The notes under the pieces are model-generated. The model was given only the letters and a program-made list of their open reading frames with translations, had not been told where the DNA came from and did not search any database. A stretch of DNA of 64,000 nucleotides, from assembly GCF_004346185.1 (NCBI RefSeq), contig NZ_SMAI01000001.1, forward strand, positions 62,001 to 126,000, given 5' to 3'. Shown one piece after another: positions 19,568 to 27,887 of the stretch. Origin of the DNA: Aquabacter spiritensis (GTDB lineage: Bacteria > Pseudomonadota > Alphaproteobacteria > Rhizobiales > Xanthobacteraceae). Both the position numbers and the translations under genes were made by a program. Within the stretch, counting starts at the first letter, position 1, and each line of letters opens with the position of its first letter.

Positions 19568-20338
19568 TCACCTCCCGAGATAAACTTCGATGACGCGCTC
19601 GTTCGCGCTGACATGGTCGAGCGATCCTTCGGCGAGCACCGAGCCCTCGTGCAGCACCGTCACCTTGACGTCGAGGTCCCGCACGAACTGCATATCGTGC
19701 TCCACGACGACGACCGACTGGGTCTTGGCGATGTCCCGGAGCAAGTCGGCCGTGTCGGCGGTCTCCTGATCGGTCATGCCGGCGGCCGGCTCGTCGACCA
19801 GGAGCAGGCGGGGCTCCTGTGCCAGCAACATGCCGATCTCCAGCCATTGTTTCTGGCCGTGGGACAGTTCGGCCGCCTTGCGCAAGCGGTGATCCTTGAG
19901 GCGGATGCGCTCCAGCAGCGCGTCGATCCGTTCCTTTTCATGGGGAGTGCGGCGCCAATAGATGTTCGAGAAGGCCCGCCGATCCTCCTTCAGAGCCAGC
20001 AGCAGATTGTCCTCCACGGTGTGCATGTCGAACACCGTCGGGGTCTGGAACTTGCGGCCGATCCCGAGCTGGGCGATCGCGGCCTCGTCCATCTTGGTGA
20101 GGTCGTGCACGCCGGCGAACACCGCCTCGCCCTTGGTGGGGCGGGTCTTGCCGGTGATGACGTCCATCATGGTCGTCTTGCCGGCGCCGTTCGGGCCGAT
20201 GATCGCCCGCATCTCGGCCTCTTCGATCGTCAGCGACAAAGCGTTGAGCGCCCGAAAGCCGTCGAACACGACCGAGACATTGTCCAGATAAAGCAGAGAT
20301 TGCGTCAGGGCCTGGGATTGGGAGTCCATGATCCTCAC
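19568..20338 (-). CDS. urtD: Urea ABC transporter ATPase UrtD
   Basis: The 256-residue LivG-type ATPase has Walker A GPNGAGKTTMMDVITG, signature LSHGQKQWLEIGMLL, Walker B LLLVDEPAAGMTDQE and a terminal VEHDMQFV switch. The start overlaps the urtC stop (ATGA). It pairs with UrtE to power urea import. Confidence 0.95.
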   Translation of the reverse strand: MRIMDSQSQALTQSLLYLDNVSVVFDGFRALNALSLTIEEAEMRAIIGPNGAGKTTMMDVITGKTRPTKGEAVFAGVHDLTKMDEAAIAQLGIGRKFQTPTVFDMHTVEDNLLLALKEDRRAFSNIYWRRTPHEKERIDALLERIRLKDHRLRKAAELSHGQKQWLEIGMLLAQEPRLLLVDEPAAGMTDQETADTADLLRDIAKTQSVVVVEHDMQFVRDLDVKVTVLHEGSVLAEGSLDHVSANERVIEVYLGR

Positions 20339-21471
20339 TCCGCGGGCTTGGCGGCGGGCATCGCCGGCGGGGCCGGCGCGGTGGTCTTGCGCCGGCCTTC
20401 GGTGAGGCTGGCCCAGAGGCCGAGCACGCCGCGCGGCAGGAACAGGGTGACGAGGACGAAGAGGGCACCGAGCGCGAACAGCCAGGCCTCCGGTAGCATG
20501 CCGGTGAACCAGGTCTTGCCGGCATTGACGATGAGCGCCCCCAGGGCGGCCCCCACCAGCGTGCCGCGCCCGCCGACCGCCACCCAGATCACCATTTCGA
20601 TCGAGTTCGCAGGGGCGAATTCGCCGGGATTGATGATGCCGACTTGCGGCACGTAAAGCGCACCGGCGAGGCCGGCGAGCATCGCGGAAACCACCCAGCA
20701 GAGCAGTTTGTAATTCTCAACCCGATAGCCGAGGAACCGCGTGCGGCTCTCGGCATCGCGCACCGCCACCAGGACCTTGCCGTATTTGGAGGTCACGAGC
20801 GCCCGGCAGACGAGATATCCGCCCGCCAGGGCGAGCGCCGAGGCGGCGAACAGCGCGGTGCGCGTGCCGTCGGCGGAAATCGAAAAGCCCAGAATGTCCT
20901 TGAAATCGGTCAGGCCGTTATTCCCGCCGAAACCCATGTCGTTGCGGAAGAACGCCAGCATCAGGGCGAACGTCATCGCCTGGGTGATGATCGAGAGATA
21001 GACCCCGGTCACCCGCGAGCGGAAAGCGAACCAGCCGAAGAGGAAGGCGAGCGCGCCCGGCACCAGGAACACCATGAGAAGCGCGAAGGGGAAAACGTCG
21101 AATCCCCACCAGAACCAGGGCAGTTCCTTGTAGTTCAAGAACACCATGAAATCCGGCAGGACCGGATTGCCATAGACGCCGCGCGGACCGATCTGACGCA
21201 TCAGATACATGCCCATCGCATAGCCGCCGAGGGCGAAGAAGGCGCCGTGGCCGAGCGAGAGCACCCCGCAATAGCCCCAGACCAGGTCCACGGCCACCGC
21301 CAGAAGGGCGTAGCAGACATATTTGCCGAGCAGCGGAACGAGATAGTCCGATACGTGCAGCGGGTTGGTCTCGGCCAAGCCGAGATTGGAGGCCGGGACC
21401 AGCACGGCGGCGCCGAGCACGATGGCGAGGAAGACCGCCCCTTTGCGGTCGATGATGCCGAGCCCCCTCAT
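20335..21471 (-). CDS. urtC: Urea ABC transporter permease UrtC
   Basis: The ATG at 21471 overlaps the urtB stop by 4 bp and gives 378 residues. It is a LivM-type permease with about ten hydrophobic segments (AVDLVWGYCGVLSLGHGAFFALGGYAMGMYLMRQ; GALYVPQVGIINPGEFAPANSIEMVIWVAVGGRGTLVGA). With UrtB it forms the inner-membrane channel for urea. Confidence 0.95.
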   Translation of the reverse strand: MRGLGIIDRKGAVFLAIVLGAAVLVPASNLGLAETNPLHVSDYLVPLLGKYVCYALLAVAVDLVWGYCGVLSLGHGAFFALGGYAMGMYLMRQIGPRGVYGNPVLPDFMVFLNYKELPWFWWGFDVFPFALLMVFLVPGALAFLFGWFAFRSRVTGVYLSIITQAMTFALMLAFFRNDMGFGGNNGLTDFKDILGFSISADGTRTALFAASALALAGGYLVCRALVTSKYGKVLVAVRDAESRTRFLGYRVENYKLLCWVVSAMLAGLAGALYVPQVGIINPGEFAPANSIEMVIWVAVGGRGTLVGAALGALIVNAGKTWFTGMLPEAWLFALGALFVLVTLFLPRGVLGLWASLTEGRRKTTAPAPPAMPAAKPAE

Positions 21472-23192
21472 GCTTCCACCGCCCGGCCCTTGAGCGCGAA
21501 CAGGCCGCGCGGGCGCTTCTGAATGAACAGGATGATGAGGACCAGGATCAGGATCTTGCCCAAGACCGCCCCCGCGAAAGGCTCCAGAAGCTTGTTCGCG
21601 ACGCCGAGGCCGAAGGCCGCCACCAGCGTCCCCCAGAGATTGCCGACCCCGCCGAACACCACGACCATGAAGCTGTCGATGATGTAGCCCTGGCCAAGGT
21701 TCGGGCTGACATTGTCGATCTGAGAGAGCGCGACGCCAGCGATCCCGGCAATGCCCGACCCGAGACCGAACGTGAGTGCGTCGATCCGGCCGGTGCGAAT
21801 GCCCATGGCGCCGGCCATGCGCCGGTTCTGCGTCACCGCCCGAACATAGAGGCCGAGCGCCGTGCGCTTCAGAACCAGGAGAAGCGCGAAGAAGACCAGC
21901 AGCGAGAAGACGATGATCCACAGCCGGTTATAGGTGATCGACATCTGCCCGATGTCGAAGGCGCCGGACATCCAGGACGGAGCACCGACTTCCTTGTTGG
22001 TCGGACCAAACACCGAGCGCACCGCCTGCTGGAGGATCAGCGAAATGCCCCAGGTGGCGAGCAGCGTTTCGAGCGGGCGCCCGTACAGGAAGCGGATCAC
22101 CGTTCGCTCGATGATGATTCCGACGATCGCCGTGAAAAGGAAGGCGAGCGGCAAGGCGATCGCGAGCGACCAGCCGAACAGGAAGGGCGCACTGGTGCGG
22201 ATGATTTCCTGCACGACATAGGTGGTGTAGGCCCCCAGCATCACCATCTCGCCATGCGCCATGTTGATGACGCCCATCACCCCGAATGTGATGGCGAGGC
22301 CGATGGCGGCCAGAAGGAGCACCGAGCCGAGCGAGAGGCCGTACCAGACATTCTGCGCGACCGCCCACATGGCAAGGCTGCGGTTGATGGCTTCGATCCC
22401 GTCGGCGGCGGCTGCCTTGACCGCATCCGGAGAGTTCGGCGGCAGGCTGGAGAGGATGGCGAGGGCGTCCTGATCGCCGCGCGCGGCGATCAGGCGTGCG
22501 GCCGAGACCCGCTCCGGCTCGGACACGCTTTGGCTCGCCACGATGATCGCGGCGCGGGCCTGCTCAAGCGCGGTCTTGACCTTGGGATCGCCCTCCTTGG
22601 CCAGCGCGGCGTCGAGAATGGGAAGGGCGGAGACATCGCGCGATTTGAAGACCGCTGCGGCAGCGGCAAGCCGCTTCTGATTGTCCGGGCTCAAGAGCGC
22701 AAGCGCGCCGGCTGCGGCATCGATGGCGCGCCGCACGCGATTGTTCACCCGCACCGGGCGCAGCCCGGCCGGCGGCGCGCCGACCGCGGCGCCGGTCGCA
22801 GCATCGGTCACAGCGCCGTCCGGCATGCGGAGGAAAACGGCCTTGGATTGAGGATCGAACAAAAGCCGCCCATCGCGGATCGCTTCGACGATGTCCGCAG
22901 CCCGTGTGTTCGTGGACACTGCGAGCCGACCCAGGGCGGCATCGGTGTCGCCATAGCTGTCGGTCCCGAGCAGCGCGAGAGCCGGCGCGAGGTCGGCTCC
23001 CGCCAATGGAGCCGATGCGGGCTGAGCCGAGGCCGCGCCGATGGCGGCCGGCTGGACGCCGGAGAGAAACGTCAGCGCAGCCAGGAGAAAAACGTATCCG
23101 AGAAGTCGGCGGGCTGATCGCGCCGTGCGTGCGCAATCCTTTGGTTTTTCGCAATGAGTCCGCGAGAACGGCTGTGATGCTTGATCGTTCAT
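21468..23192 (-). CDS. urtB: Urea ABC transporter permease UrtB with N-terminal extracytoplasmic domain
   Basis: The ATG at 23192 gives 574 residues. An N-terminal signal/anchor (LLGYVFLLAALTFLSGV) precedes about 230 residues of predicted extracytoplasmic helical region (LGTDSYGDTDAALGRLA). The LivH-type permease follows (GLAITFGVMGVINMAHGEMVMLGAYTTYVVQ). The long N-terminal domain is usual for proteobacterial UrtB. Its stop overlaps urtC. Confidence 0.94.
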   Translation of the reverse strand: MNDQASQPFSRTHCEKPKDCARTARSARRLLGYVFLLAALTFLSGVQPAAIGAASAQPASAPLAGADLAPALALLGTDSYGDTDAALGRLAVSTNTRAADIVEAIRDGRLLFDPQSKAVFLRMPDGAVTDAATGAAVGAPPAGLRPVRVNNRVRRAIDAAAGALALLSPDNQKRLAAAAAVFKSRDVSALPILDAALAKEGDPKVKTALEQARAAIIVASQSVSEPERVSAARLIAARGDQDALAILSSLPPNSPDAVKAAAADGIEAINRSLAMWAVAQNVWYGLSLGSVLLLAAIGLAITFGVMGVINMAHGEMVMLGAYTTYVVQEIIRTSAPFLFGWSLAIALPLAFLFTAIVGIIIERTVIRFLYGRPLETLLATWGISLILQQAVRSVFGPTNKEVGAPSWMSGAFDIGQMSITYNRLWIIVFSLLVFFALLLVLKRTALGLYVRAVTQNRRMAGAMGIRTGRIDALTFGLGSGIAGIAGVALSQIDNVSPNLGQGYIIDSFMVVVFGGVGNLWGTLVAAFGLGVANKLLEPFAGAVLGKILILVLIILFIQKRPRGLFALKGRAVEA

Positions 23193-23324
23193 ATCGGTCC
23201 GAACTTCCAGCGCTGCCGAGAAAAGGGGCCGCATGCGTGCGACCAGCGAAACGGAGCTGGCAAGATCGGCCCCCGCTCCCGGCATCGGTCCCCGCGCATT
23301 GACCCGCAACGCACGCGGCCGATC

Positions 23325-23375
23325 CTAGAGGCTGATCCGATCGGGTCGAAACGGCCCGATCGGTCGATAGCCTCC
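23325..23375. repeat. CTAGAG-type intergenic palindrome 1
   Basis: This is an imperfect inverted repeat between urtA and urtB. The core stem CCGATCGGG/CCCGATCGG (23337-23345 and 23355-23363) is perfect, and the flanks (CTAGAGGCT / AGCCTCC) extend it. Elements of this CTAGAG-GATCCGATCGGG style recur between genes in many Hyphomicrobiales. In mRNA it would form a strong hairpin 3' of urtA. Confidence 0.6.
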
Positions 23376-23383
23376 AACTCGTT

Positions 23384-23439
23384 CTAGAGGACGCTTTTCC
23401 GGCCGAAAGCGCGATGCGGCCGGCCGGAATGCGCTCTAG
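23384..23439. repeat. CTAGAG-type intergenic palindrome 2
   Basis: A second inverted repeat starts CTAGAGGACGCTTTTCCGGC and ends CGGCCGGAATGCGCTCTAG, so its outer arms pair almost fully. It directly follows palindrome 1 and sits 19 bp from the urtA stop. It may stabilise the urtA transcript or act as a leaky terminator, leaving more UrtA than permease. Confidence 0.55.
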
Positions 23440-23458
23440 GCGGCGGGCCGCTCCAGCC

Positions 23459-24760
23459 TCACTTGGTGACGCTGCCGAGGCAGGTTTTCTTGACGCTGTC
23501 GTAATTGCCGCAGTTCAGCTGGACCCAATCGGCCACCAGATCCTTGGATCCTTCGAGCTGCTTGGACCAGGCCTCGCCCGGGATCAGGTTCTCGGTTTTC
23601 CACACCACGTCGAACTGACCGTTCTCTTCGATCTCGCCGATATAGACCGGCTTGGTGATGTGATGGTTGGCCAGCATTTCCGAGACGCCGCCCGTGAGGT
23701 TCGGCTGCTTGGTGCCGGGGAGCGTCGCGATCACCTTGTCGGGGTCGGTGGTGCCCGCCTTGGTCACCGCCTGAACCCACATGTTGAAGCCGATATAATG
23801 GGCTTCCATGGGATCGTTGGTGACCGCTTTCGGGTTCTTCATGAAGGCTTGCCACTGCTTGATGAAGGCATCGTTCTCAGGGGTCTTGATGGATTCGAAA
23901 TAGTTCCAGGCGGCGAGATGGCCGACCAGGGGCTTCGTATCCATACCGGCGAGCTCTTCTTCGCCGACCGAGAAGGCGACGACGGGAATGTCGGTGGCCT
24001 TGATGCCTTGGTTCGCCAGCTCTTTGTAGAAGGGGACGTTGGCATCGCCGTTGATCGTGGAGACCACCGCGGTCTTCTTCCCGGCTGATCCAAACTTCTT
24101 GATGTCCGCGACGATCGTCTGCCAATCGGACTGTCCGAAGGGCGTGTAGTTGATCATGATGTCCTCGGGCTTTACACCCTTATATTTAAGGTAAGCCTCG
24201 AGGATCTTGTTGGTCGTCCGCGGATAGACGTAGTCCGTTCCCGCGAGCACCCAGCGTTCGACCTTCTCTTCCTTCGCGAGATAGTCGACGGCAGGGATGG
24301 CCTGCTGGTTCGGCGCGGCGCCGGTGTAGAACACGTTCCGCTCGCTTTCCTCGCCCTCATATTGGACGGGATAGAAGAGGATCGAGTTCAGCTCCTTGAA
24401 CACCGGCAGCACGGATTTCCGGCTGACCGACGTCCAGCAGCCGAAGACCGCCGCAACCTTGTCCTTGGTGATGAGTTCGCGTGCCTTTTCCGCAAAGAGC
24501 GGCCAATTGGACGCGGGATCGACGACGACCGCTTCCAGCTTCTTGCCGAGCAGGCCGCCCTTCTTGTTCTGCTCCTCGATGAGCATGAGCATCACGTTCT
24601 TCAGCGTCGTCTCGCTGATCGCCATGGTGCCCGAAAGCGAATGCAGGATGCCGACCTTGATGGTCTCCTGCGCGGAAGCGGTGCCGATGGTTCCCGCCAA
24701 TGCCGCGGTTGCCGCCAGAACTCCCAGCCCCTTGGCGGCTCTTCCCAACAATTCGAGCAT
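23459..24760 (-). CDS. urtA: Urea ABC transporter substrate-binding protein UrtA
   Basis: The ATG at 24760, behind GAGAGGAG, gives 433 residues. A signal peptide is visible (LGVLAATAALAGTIGTASAQ then ETIKVGILHSLSG). The periplasmic binding protein has the UrtA-type sequences GCWTSVSRKSVLPVFKE, LFYPVQYEGEE, GTDYVYPRTTNKI and GDANVPFYKEL. It captures urea for UrtBCDE. It is the first gene of the urt-ure block and is separated from urtB by 266 bp containing two palindromes. Confidence 0.95.
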   Translation of the reverse strand: MLELLGRAAKGLGVLAATAALAGTIGTASAQETIKVGILHSLSGTMAISETTLKNVMLMLIEEQNKKGGLLGKKLEAVVVDPASNWPLFAEKARELITKDKVAAVFGCWTSVSRKSVLPVFKELNSILFYPVQYEGEESERNVFYTGAAPNQQAIPAVDYLAKEEKVERWVLAGTDYVYPRTTNKILEAYLKYKGVKPEDIMINYTPFGQSDWQTIVADIKKFGSAGKKTAVVSTINGDANVPFYKELANQGIKATDIPVVAFSVGEEELAGMDTKPLVGHLAAWNYFESIKTPENDAFIKQWQAFMKNPKAVTNDPMEAHYIGFNMWVQAVTKAGTTDPDKVIATLPGTKQPNLTGGVSEMLANHHITKPVYIGEIEENGQFDVVWKTENLIPGEAWSKQLEGSKDLVADWVQLNCGNYDSVKKTCLGSVTK

Positions 24761-24808
24761 GCGCTCCTCTCCGTGTTCGTCGGCTGACCCAGGCCAGCAC
24801 GATGACAC

Positions 24809-24824
24809 AGCAAGCGGCATGCCA
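24809..24824 (-). promoter_or_regulatory. Sigma-54 (RpoN) promoter match upstream of urtA
   Basis: On the minus strand the sequence reads TGGCATGCCGCTTGCT. It matches the -24/-12 consensus TGGCACG-N4-TTGCW at every position but one, with the required GG-N10-GC spacing. Transcription would begin about 38 bases before the urtA ATG. About 27 bp further upstream (24851-24863) TGCAGTCGGTGCA is a candidate half-palindromic NtrC-like site, though shorter than the consensus. Confidence 0.65.
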
Positions 24825-24996
24825 TTCCCCTAAGCTCACGTTCCGGAGCGTGCAGTCGGTGCAACGCAACGCGGCCCGCACGCGACTTTTTCCCGACCCG
24901 ATTGTGGCATTGCTCAATATTTAATCATCTGCTCCGTCGGTAGGCGGAGCGAGAGGCGGGGCGACCTTTCCGCCGCCGCCATCATCGCGTCTGCCG

Positions 24997-25074
24997 TCAA
25001 AGCACGTTGAACAGATAAAGCAGGATGATCACCGTGAAGGGCACACCCAGAAACCACAAAATCAAGCCAGGCAT
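24997..25074 (-). CDS. 25-residue single-helix membrane peptide
   Basis: Behind an AGGAGAGAGAG ribosome site, the ATG at 25074 opens a 25-codon ORF beginning MPGLILWFLG and ending LLYLFNVL. It is almost entirely hydrophobic, enough for one transmembrane helix. It lies in the 480-bp gap between urtA and the carbonic anhydrase gene. The strong ribosome site and clean membrane composition argue that it is real. Function unknown. Confidence 0.6.
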   Translation of the reverse strand: MPGLILWFLGVPFTVIILLYLFNVL

Positions 25075-25241
25075 CTCTCTCTCCTCTTAACAGAGCCTCG
25101 GTCTGTCAACGCCTCGCGGGCCATGGCGTTCCGGCTTGGAAATGTCGCAATGCGGCATCGGGGAGGGGAAAAGCGCTTCGGCCGCTTGACCTAAGGGCGC
25201 GTGCCCCCGCTTTTAGAAATGGAGACCCGCGAGAACCCAAC

Positions 25242-25853
25242 ATGGATGAACTTATCGACGGCTACAGGCGCTTTCGCGAATTGGCCTGGCCAGACCACAA
25301 GGCCCTTTTCGAGCGTCTCGCAGCACGCGGGCAGACCCCGCATACCTTCGTCGTCGCCTGCTCCGACAGCCGGGTCGACCCGCAGATGATCTTCAATTCC
25401 GGCCCCGGCGAACTGTTCGTCGCGCGGAACGTCGCCAATCTCGTTCCGCCCTATCAGCCCGACAGCCGCTATCACGGCACCAGCGCAGCGCTGGAATTTG
25501 CGGTGCGGGTTTTGAAGGTGCGCAAGATCGTGGTGATGGGTCACGCCCAGTGCGGCGGTGTCCATGCTTTGCTTCAGGGCGCTCCTCCCGGGGCACAGGA
25601 CTTCGTGGCGCACTGGATCGAGATCGCCGAAGAGGCGCGACGTCAGACCCTGGCCTCGGATCTCCCCTCGGAAGAGCGCCAACGCTTTTGCGAGCTGTGC
25701 TGCGTGCGCCTGTCGCTGGGCAATCTCGCCACTTTCCCCTGGGTGGCGGAGCGGGTCGCAACCGGCGAGCTGTCGTTGAACGGCGCCTATTTCGGCGTTG
25801 CGACCGGACGGCTGGAGGTGATGGACGAGGACGGCGAATTCCGCGCGGTCTGA
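25242..25853 (+). CDS. Beta-class carbonic anhydrase
   Basis: The 203-residue protein has the beta-carbonic anhydrase zinc ligands Cys40, His101 and Cys104 (ACSDSRVDP and GHAQCGG), with the Asp42-Arg44 dyad. It interconverts CO2 and bicarbonate in the cytoplasm. It is adjacent to, but divergent from, the urea uptake and urease block, whose product includes CO2. That link is suggestive only. Confidence 0.95.
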   Translation: MDELIDGYRRFRELAWPDHKALFERLAARGQTPHTFVVACSDSRVDPQMIFNSGPGELFVARNVANLVPPYQPDSRYHGTSAALEFAVRVLKVRKIVVMGHAQCGGVHALLQGAPPGAQDFVAHWIEIAEEARRQTLASDLPSEERQRFCELCCVRLSLGNLATFPWVAERVATGELSLNGAYFGVATGRLEVMDEDGEFRAV

Positions 25854-25877
25854 ACTTCACCGCGTGCCGAACCGCAC

Positions 25878-25929
25878 CCGCCTCCGCCCCAACGTCACAC
25901 GACGTTTGCGATTGTGTGACTAGAGGCGG
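25878..25929 (+). promoter_or_regulatory. Two-tier hairpin between the carbonic anhydrase gene and mgtE
   Basis: An inner stem GTCACAC/GTGTGAC (25894-25900 and 25914-25920) is enclosed by an outer stem CCGCCTC/GAGGCGG (25878-25884 and 25923-25929). All 14 pairs are perfect. No T-tract follows. It could terminate the carbonic anhydrase transcript or fold in the mgtE leader. It does not look like an M-box or ykkC-type riboswitch. Confidence 0.45.
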
Positions 25930-26035
25930 ATGTGGCGCTCGGGAATCGCGACGCCCGGCGTCCATGGGCGCCTCGCACGTTTCGGGTCAGGCTCATTTCC
26001 CGCGGTGGGTCGCGGGCGCTTTCGGGGGGACAGTG

Positions 26036-27400
26036 ATGAAACAGGACACCATCGACGCCGCGGCAATTTCTGCTGCACCACATACGCTCTCATCGCACCA
26101 TGTGGCCGATATCGTCGAACTGTTGAACCATAAGGGGCTCGAGGAGGCAGTGCAGTTCATCGACCGATTGCCGGACGATTGGGCGGTCGAAATCATGGAT
26201 CAGCCGGACTTCGTCTGGGCCTGCGAGGTGATGGAGGAATTGCCGGCGGAGAAGTCGGCCCATCTGATGGAACACATGTCCAGCGATCGCGTCGCCGATC
26301 TGCTGCGCTGGATCCCGGAGCCCAAACGCACCGAGTTGAAGGACCTCCTGAAGCCCGATACCCGCACCGGAATCGATCGGCTCCTGACCTATCCCCACAA
26401 CAGTGCCGGCAGCATCATGACGACGGAATTCGTCAGCGTGCCCGCCGACTGGACCGTCGAGCAGACCTTGACCTACCTTCGAGAGGTCGAAGCCTCGCGC
26501 GAAACGATCTACGCGATCTTTCTGCTCGACCCCGGCTCCAAGCGCCTCGTCAATGTCGTCAAACTCCGCGCCTTGATCATCGCCGACCCCAAGGCTTCGA
26601 TCCTCTCGATCGCGCCGACCTATGCGCCGATCACCGCCAATGCGCTGGCCGATCGCGAAGACGTGGCACGCATGATCGCCAAATACGATCTTCTGGCGGT
26701 GCCCGTCGTCGACACCACCGGCCATATCATCGGCATCTGCACCTTCGACGACATGATCGACGCCATGATCGACGAGCAGACCGAAGACGTACAGCGCATG
26801 GGCGGGATGGAACATATCCACGAGCCCTACATGCAGATCGGCTTCATGGAGATGATCAAGAAGCGCGGCGGGTGGCTGTGCGTGCTGTTTCTCTCGGAGA
26901 TGCTGACCACGAGTGCCATGCAGGTCTTTTCCGACGAACTGGAGAAGGCGATCGTGCTGGCTCTGTTCATCCCGCTGGTGATGAGTTCGGGTGGAAATTC
27001 GGGGTCGCAGGCGACCTCCCTCATCATCCGCGCGCTCGCGCTCCAGCAAGTGCGGCTGCGGGATTGGTTCAAGGTTGCGATGCGCGAACTGCCGACCGGC
27101 ATCGTGCTCGGCGCCATCCTCGGGGTGATCGGCATCGTCCGCATCGCCCTCTGGCAGGAACTCGGCATTTTCGACTATGGCGAGCACTGGGTGCTGCTCT
27201 CGATCACCATCGGCGTCGCGCTGATCGGCATCGTCACGTTCGGCTCGCTTTCGGGATCGATGCTGCCCTTCATCTTGAAGCGGCTCGGCTTCGACCCCGC
27301 CACCGCCTCGGCGCCGTTTGTCGCGACCCTGGTCGACGTCACCGGCATCGTCATTTATTTCAGCGTGGCGTGGCTGTTCCTGCACGGCACCATTCTGTGA
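26036..27400 (+). CDS. mgtE: Magnesium transporter MgtE
   Basis: The ATG at 26036 gives 454 residues, the normal MgtE length. An N-terminal superhelical domain (about 20-125) is followed by two CBS domains (about 130-255; GSIMTTEFVSVP, LLAVPVVDTTGHIIGICTFDDM). Five membrane helices close the protein and carry the selectivity signature MSSGGNSGSQATSLIIRALAL. Family members gate on cytoplasmic Mg2+ through the N and CBS domains. Confidence 0.95.
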   Translation: MKQDTIDAAAISAAPHTLSSHHVADIVELLNHKGLEEAVQFIDRLPDDWAVEIMDQPDFVWACEVMEELPAEKSAHLMEHMSSDRVADLLRWIPEPKRTELKDLLKPDTRTGIDRLLTYPHNSAGSIMTTEFVSVPADWTVEQTLTYLREVEASRETIYAIFLLDPGSKRLVNVVKLRALIIADPKASILSIAPTYAPITANALADREDVARMIAKYDLLAVPVVDTTGHIIGICTFDDMIDAMIDEQTEDVQRMGGMEHIHEPYMQIGFMEMIKKRGGWLCVLFLSEMLTTSAMQVFSDELEKAIVLALFIPLVMSSGGNSGSQATSLIIRALALQQVRLRDWFKVAMRELPTGIVLGAILGVIGIVRIALWQELGIFDYGEHWVLLSITIGVALIGIVTFGSLSGSMLPFILKRLGFDPATASAPFVATLVDVTGIVIYFSVAWLFLHGTIL

Positions 27401-27408
27401 CCGGCCCC

Positions 27409-27433
27409 GGGGCGCGGTTCGAGACCGCGCCCC
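27409..27433. terminator. Perfect hairpin between convergent mgtE and the Nif11-like gene
   Basis: GGGGCGCGGT, a TCGAG loop and ACCGCGCCCC form a perfect 10-bp GC stem. It lies 8 bp after the mgtE stop and 3 bp before the end of the convergent small gene, so it probably serves as a two-way terminator. It has no T-tract. Confidence 0.6.
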
Positions 27434-27436
27434 GCC

Positions 27437-27688
27437 TCAATGTTCAACCACGAAACGCATCAACGCCCCGTATCCGCCCTCGCCTTCGCCGACCGGGATT
27501 TCGTTTCGCGCCTCGTCGGAGGCGGCACGGGCGAGTTCGACGGCGGTGATCTCGAATCCACGACTTTCGAGGAAGTTGATGGCGTCGTCCGTGGTGGAAA
27601 AGCTCGGGATCGCCTCGGCCAGAACTTCGCTCAGGGCGGTGTTCCCCGAGGCGTCCGACTTCAGCCGTTCGATATCCTGCGCGCTCAT
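27437..27688 (-). CDS. Nif11-like small protein
   Basis: The 83-residue protein resembles the Nif11 family over its first ~60 residues (MSAQDIERLKSD...LSEVLAEA, then DDAINFLESRGFEITAVEL). Nif11 domains often act as leader peptides of ribosomal natural products. Here the domain is followed by GEGEGGYGALMRFVVEH, with a Gly-Gly but no Cys, Ser or Thr in the tail. No modification enzyme or exporter is clearly linked. It may instead be a stand-alone Nif11 protein of unknown role. Confidence 0.6.
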   Translation of the reverse strand: MSAQDIERLKSDASGNTALSEVLAEAIPSFSTTDDAINFLESRGFEITAVELARAASDEARNEIPVGEGEGGYGALMRFVVEH

Positions 27689-27887
27689 TCCGGTCTCCTT
27701 GGCTGTTCCGGAACAACGAAGAGCAGCCGCCGGAGTTCCCGCGGGCCGCGAAGTGCGCGGATGCCTGCAGCTCGCGCACAGTGCGCGGCGGGGGCGAAGA
27801 CTTGGCCGCCCGTTCTTTGTGCGGTAGGAAGTACCCGATTTTCAACCCTGTGCTATATGCGTTCGGTCTTTATTTGCGGGGACTAAA

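Noticed and set aside
25854-26035. Possible magnesium riboswitch upstream of mgtE
   Set aside because: The region forms one nested hairpin but none of the conserved M-box or ykoK-type elements is visible.
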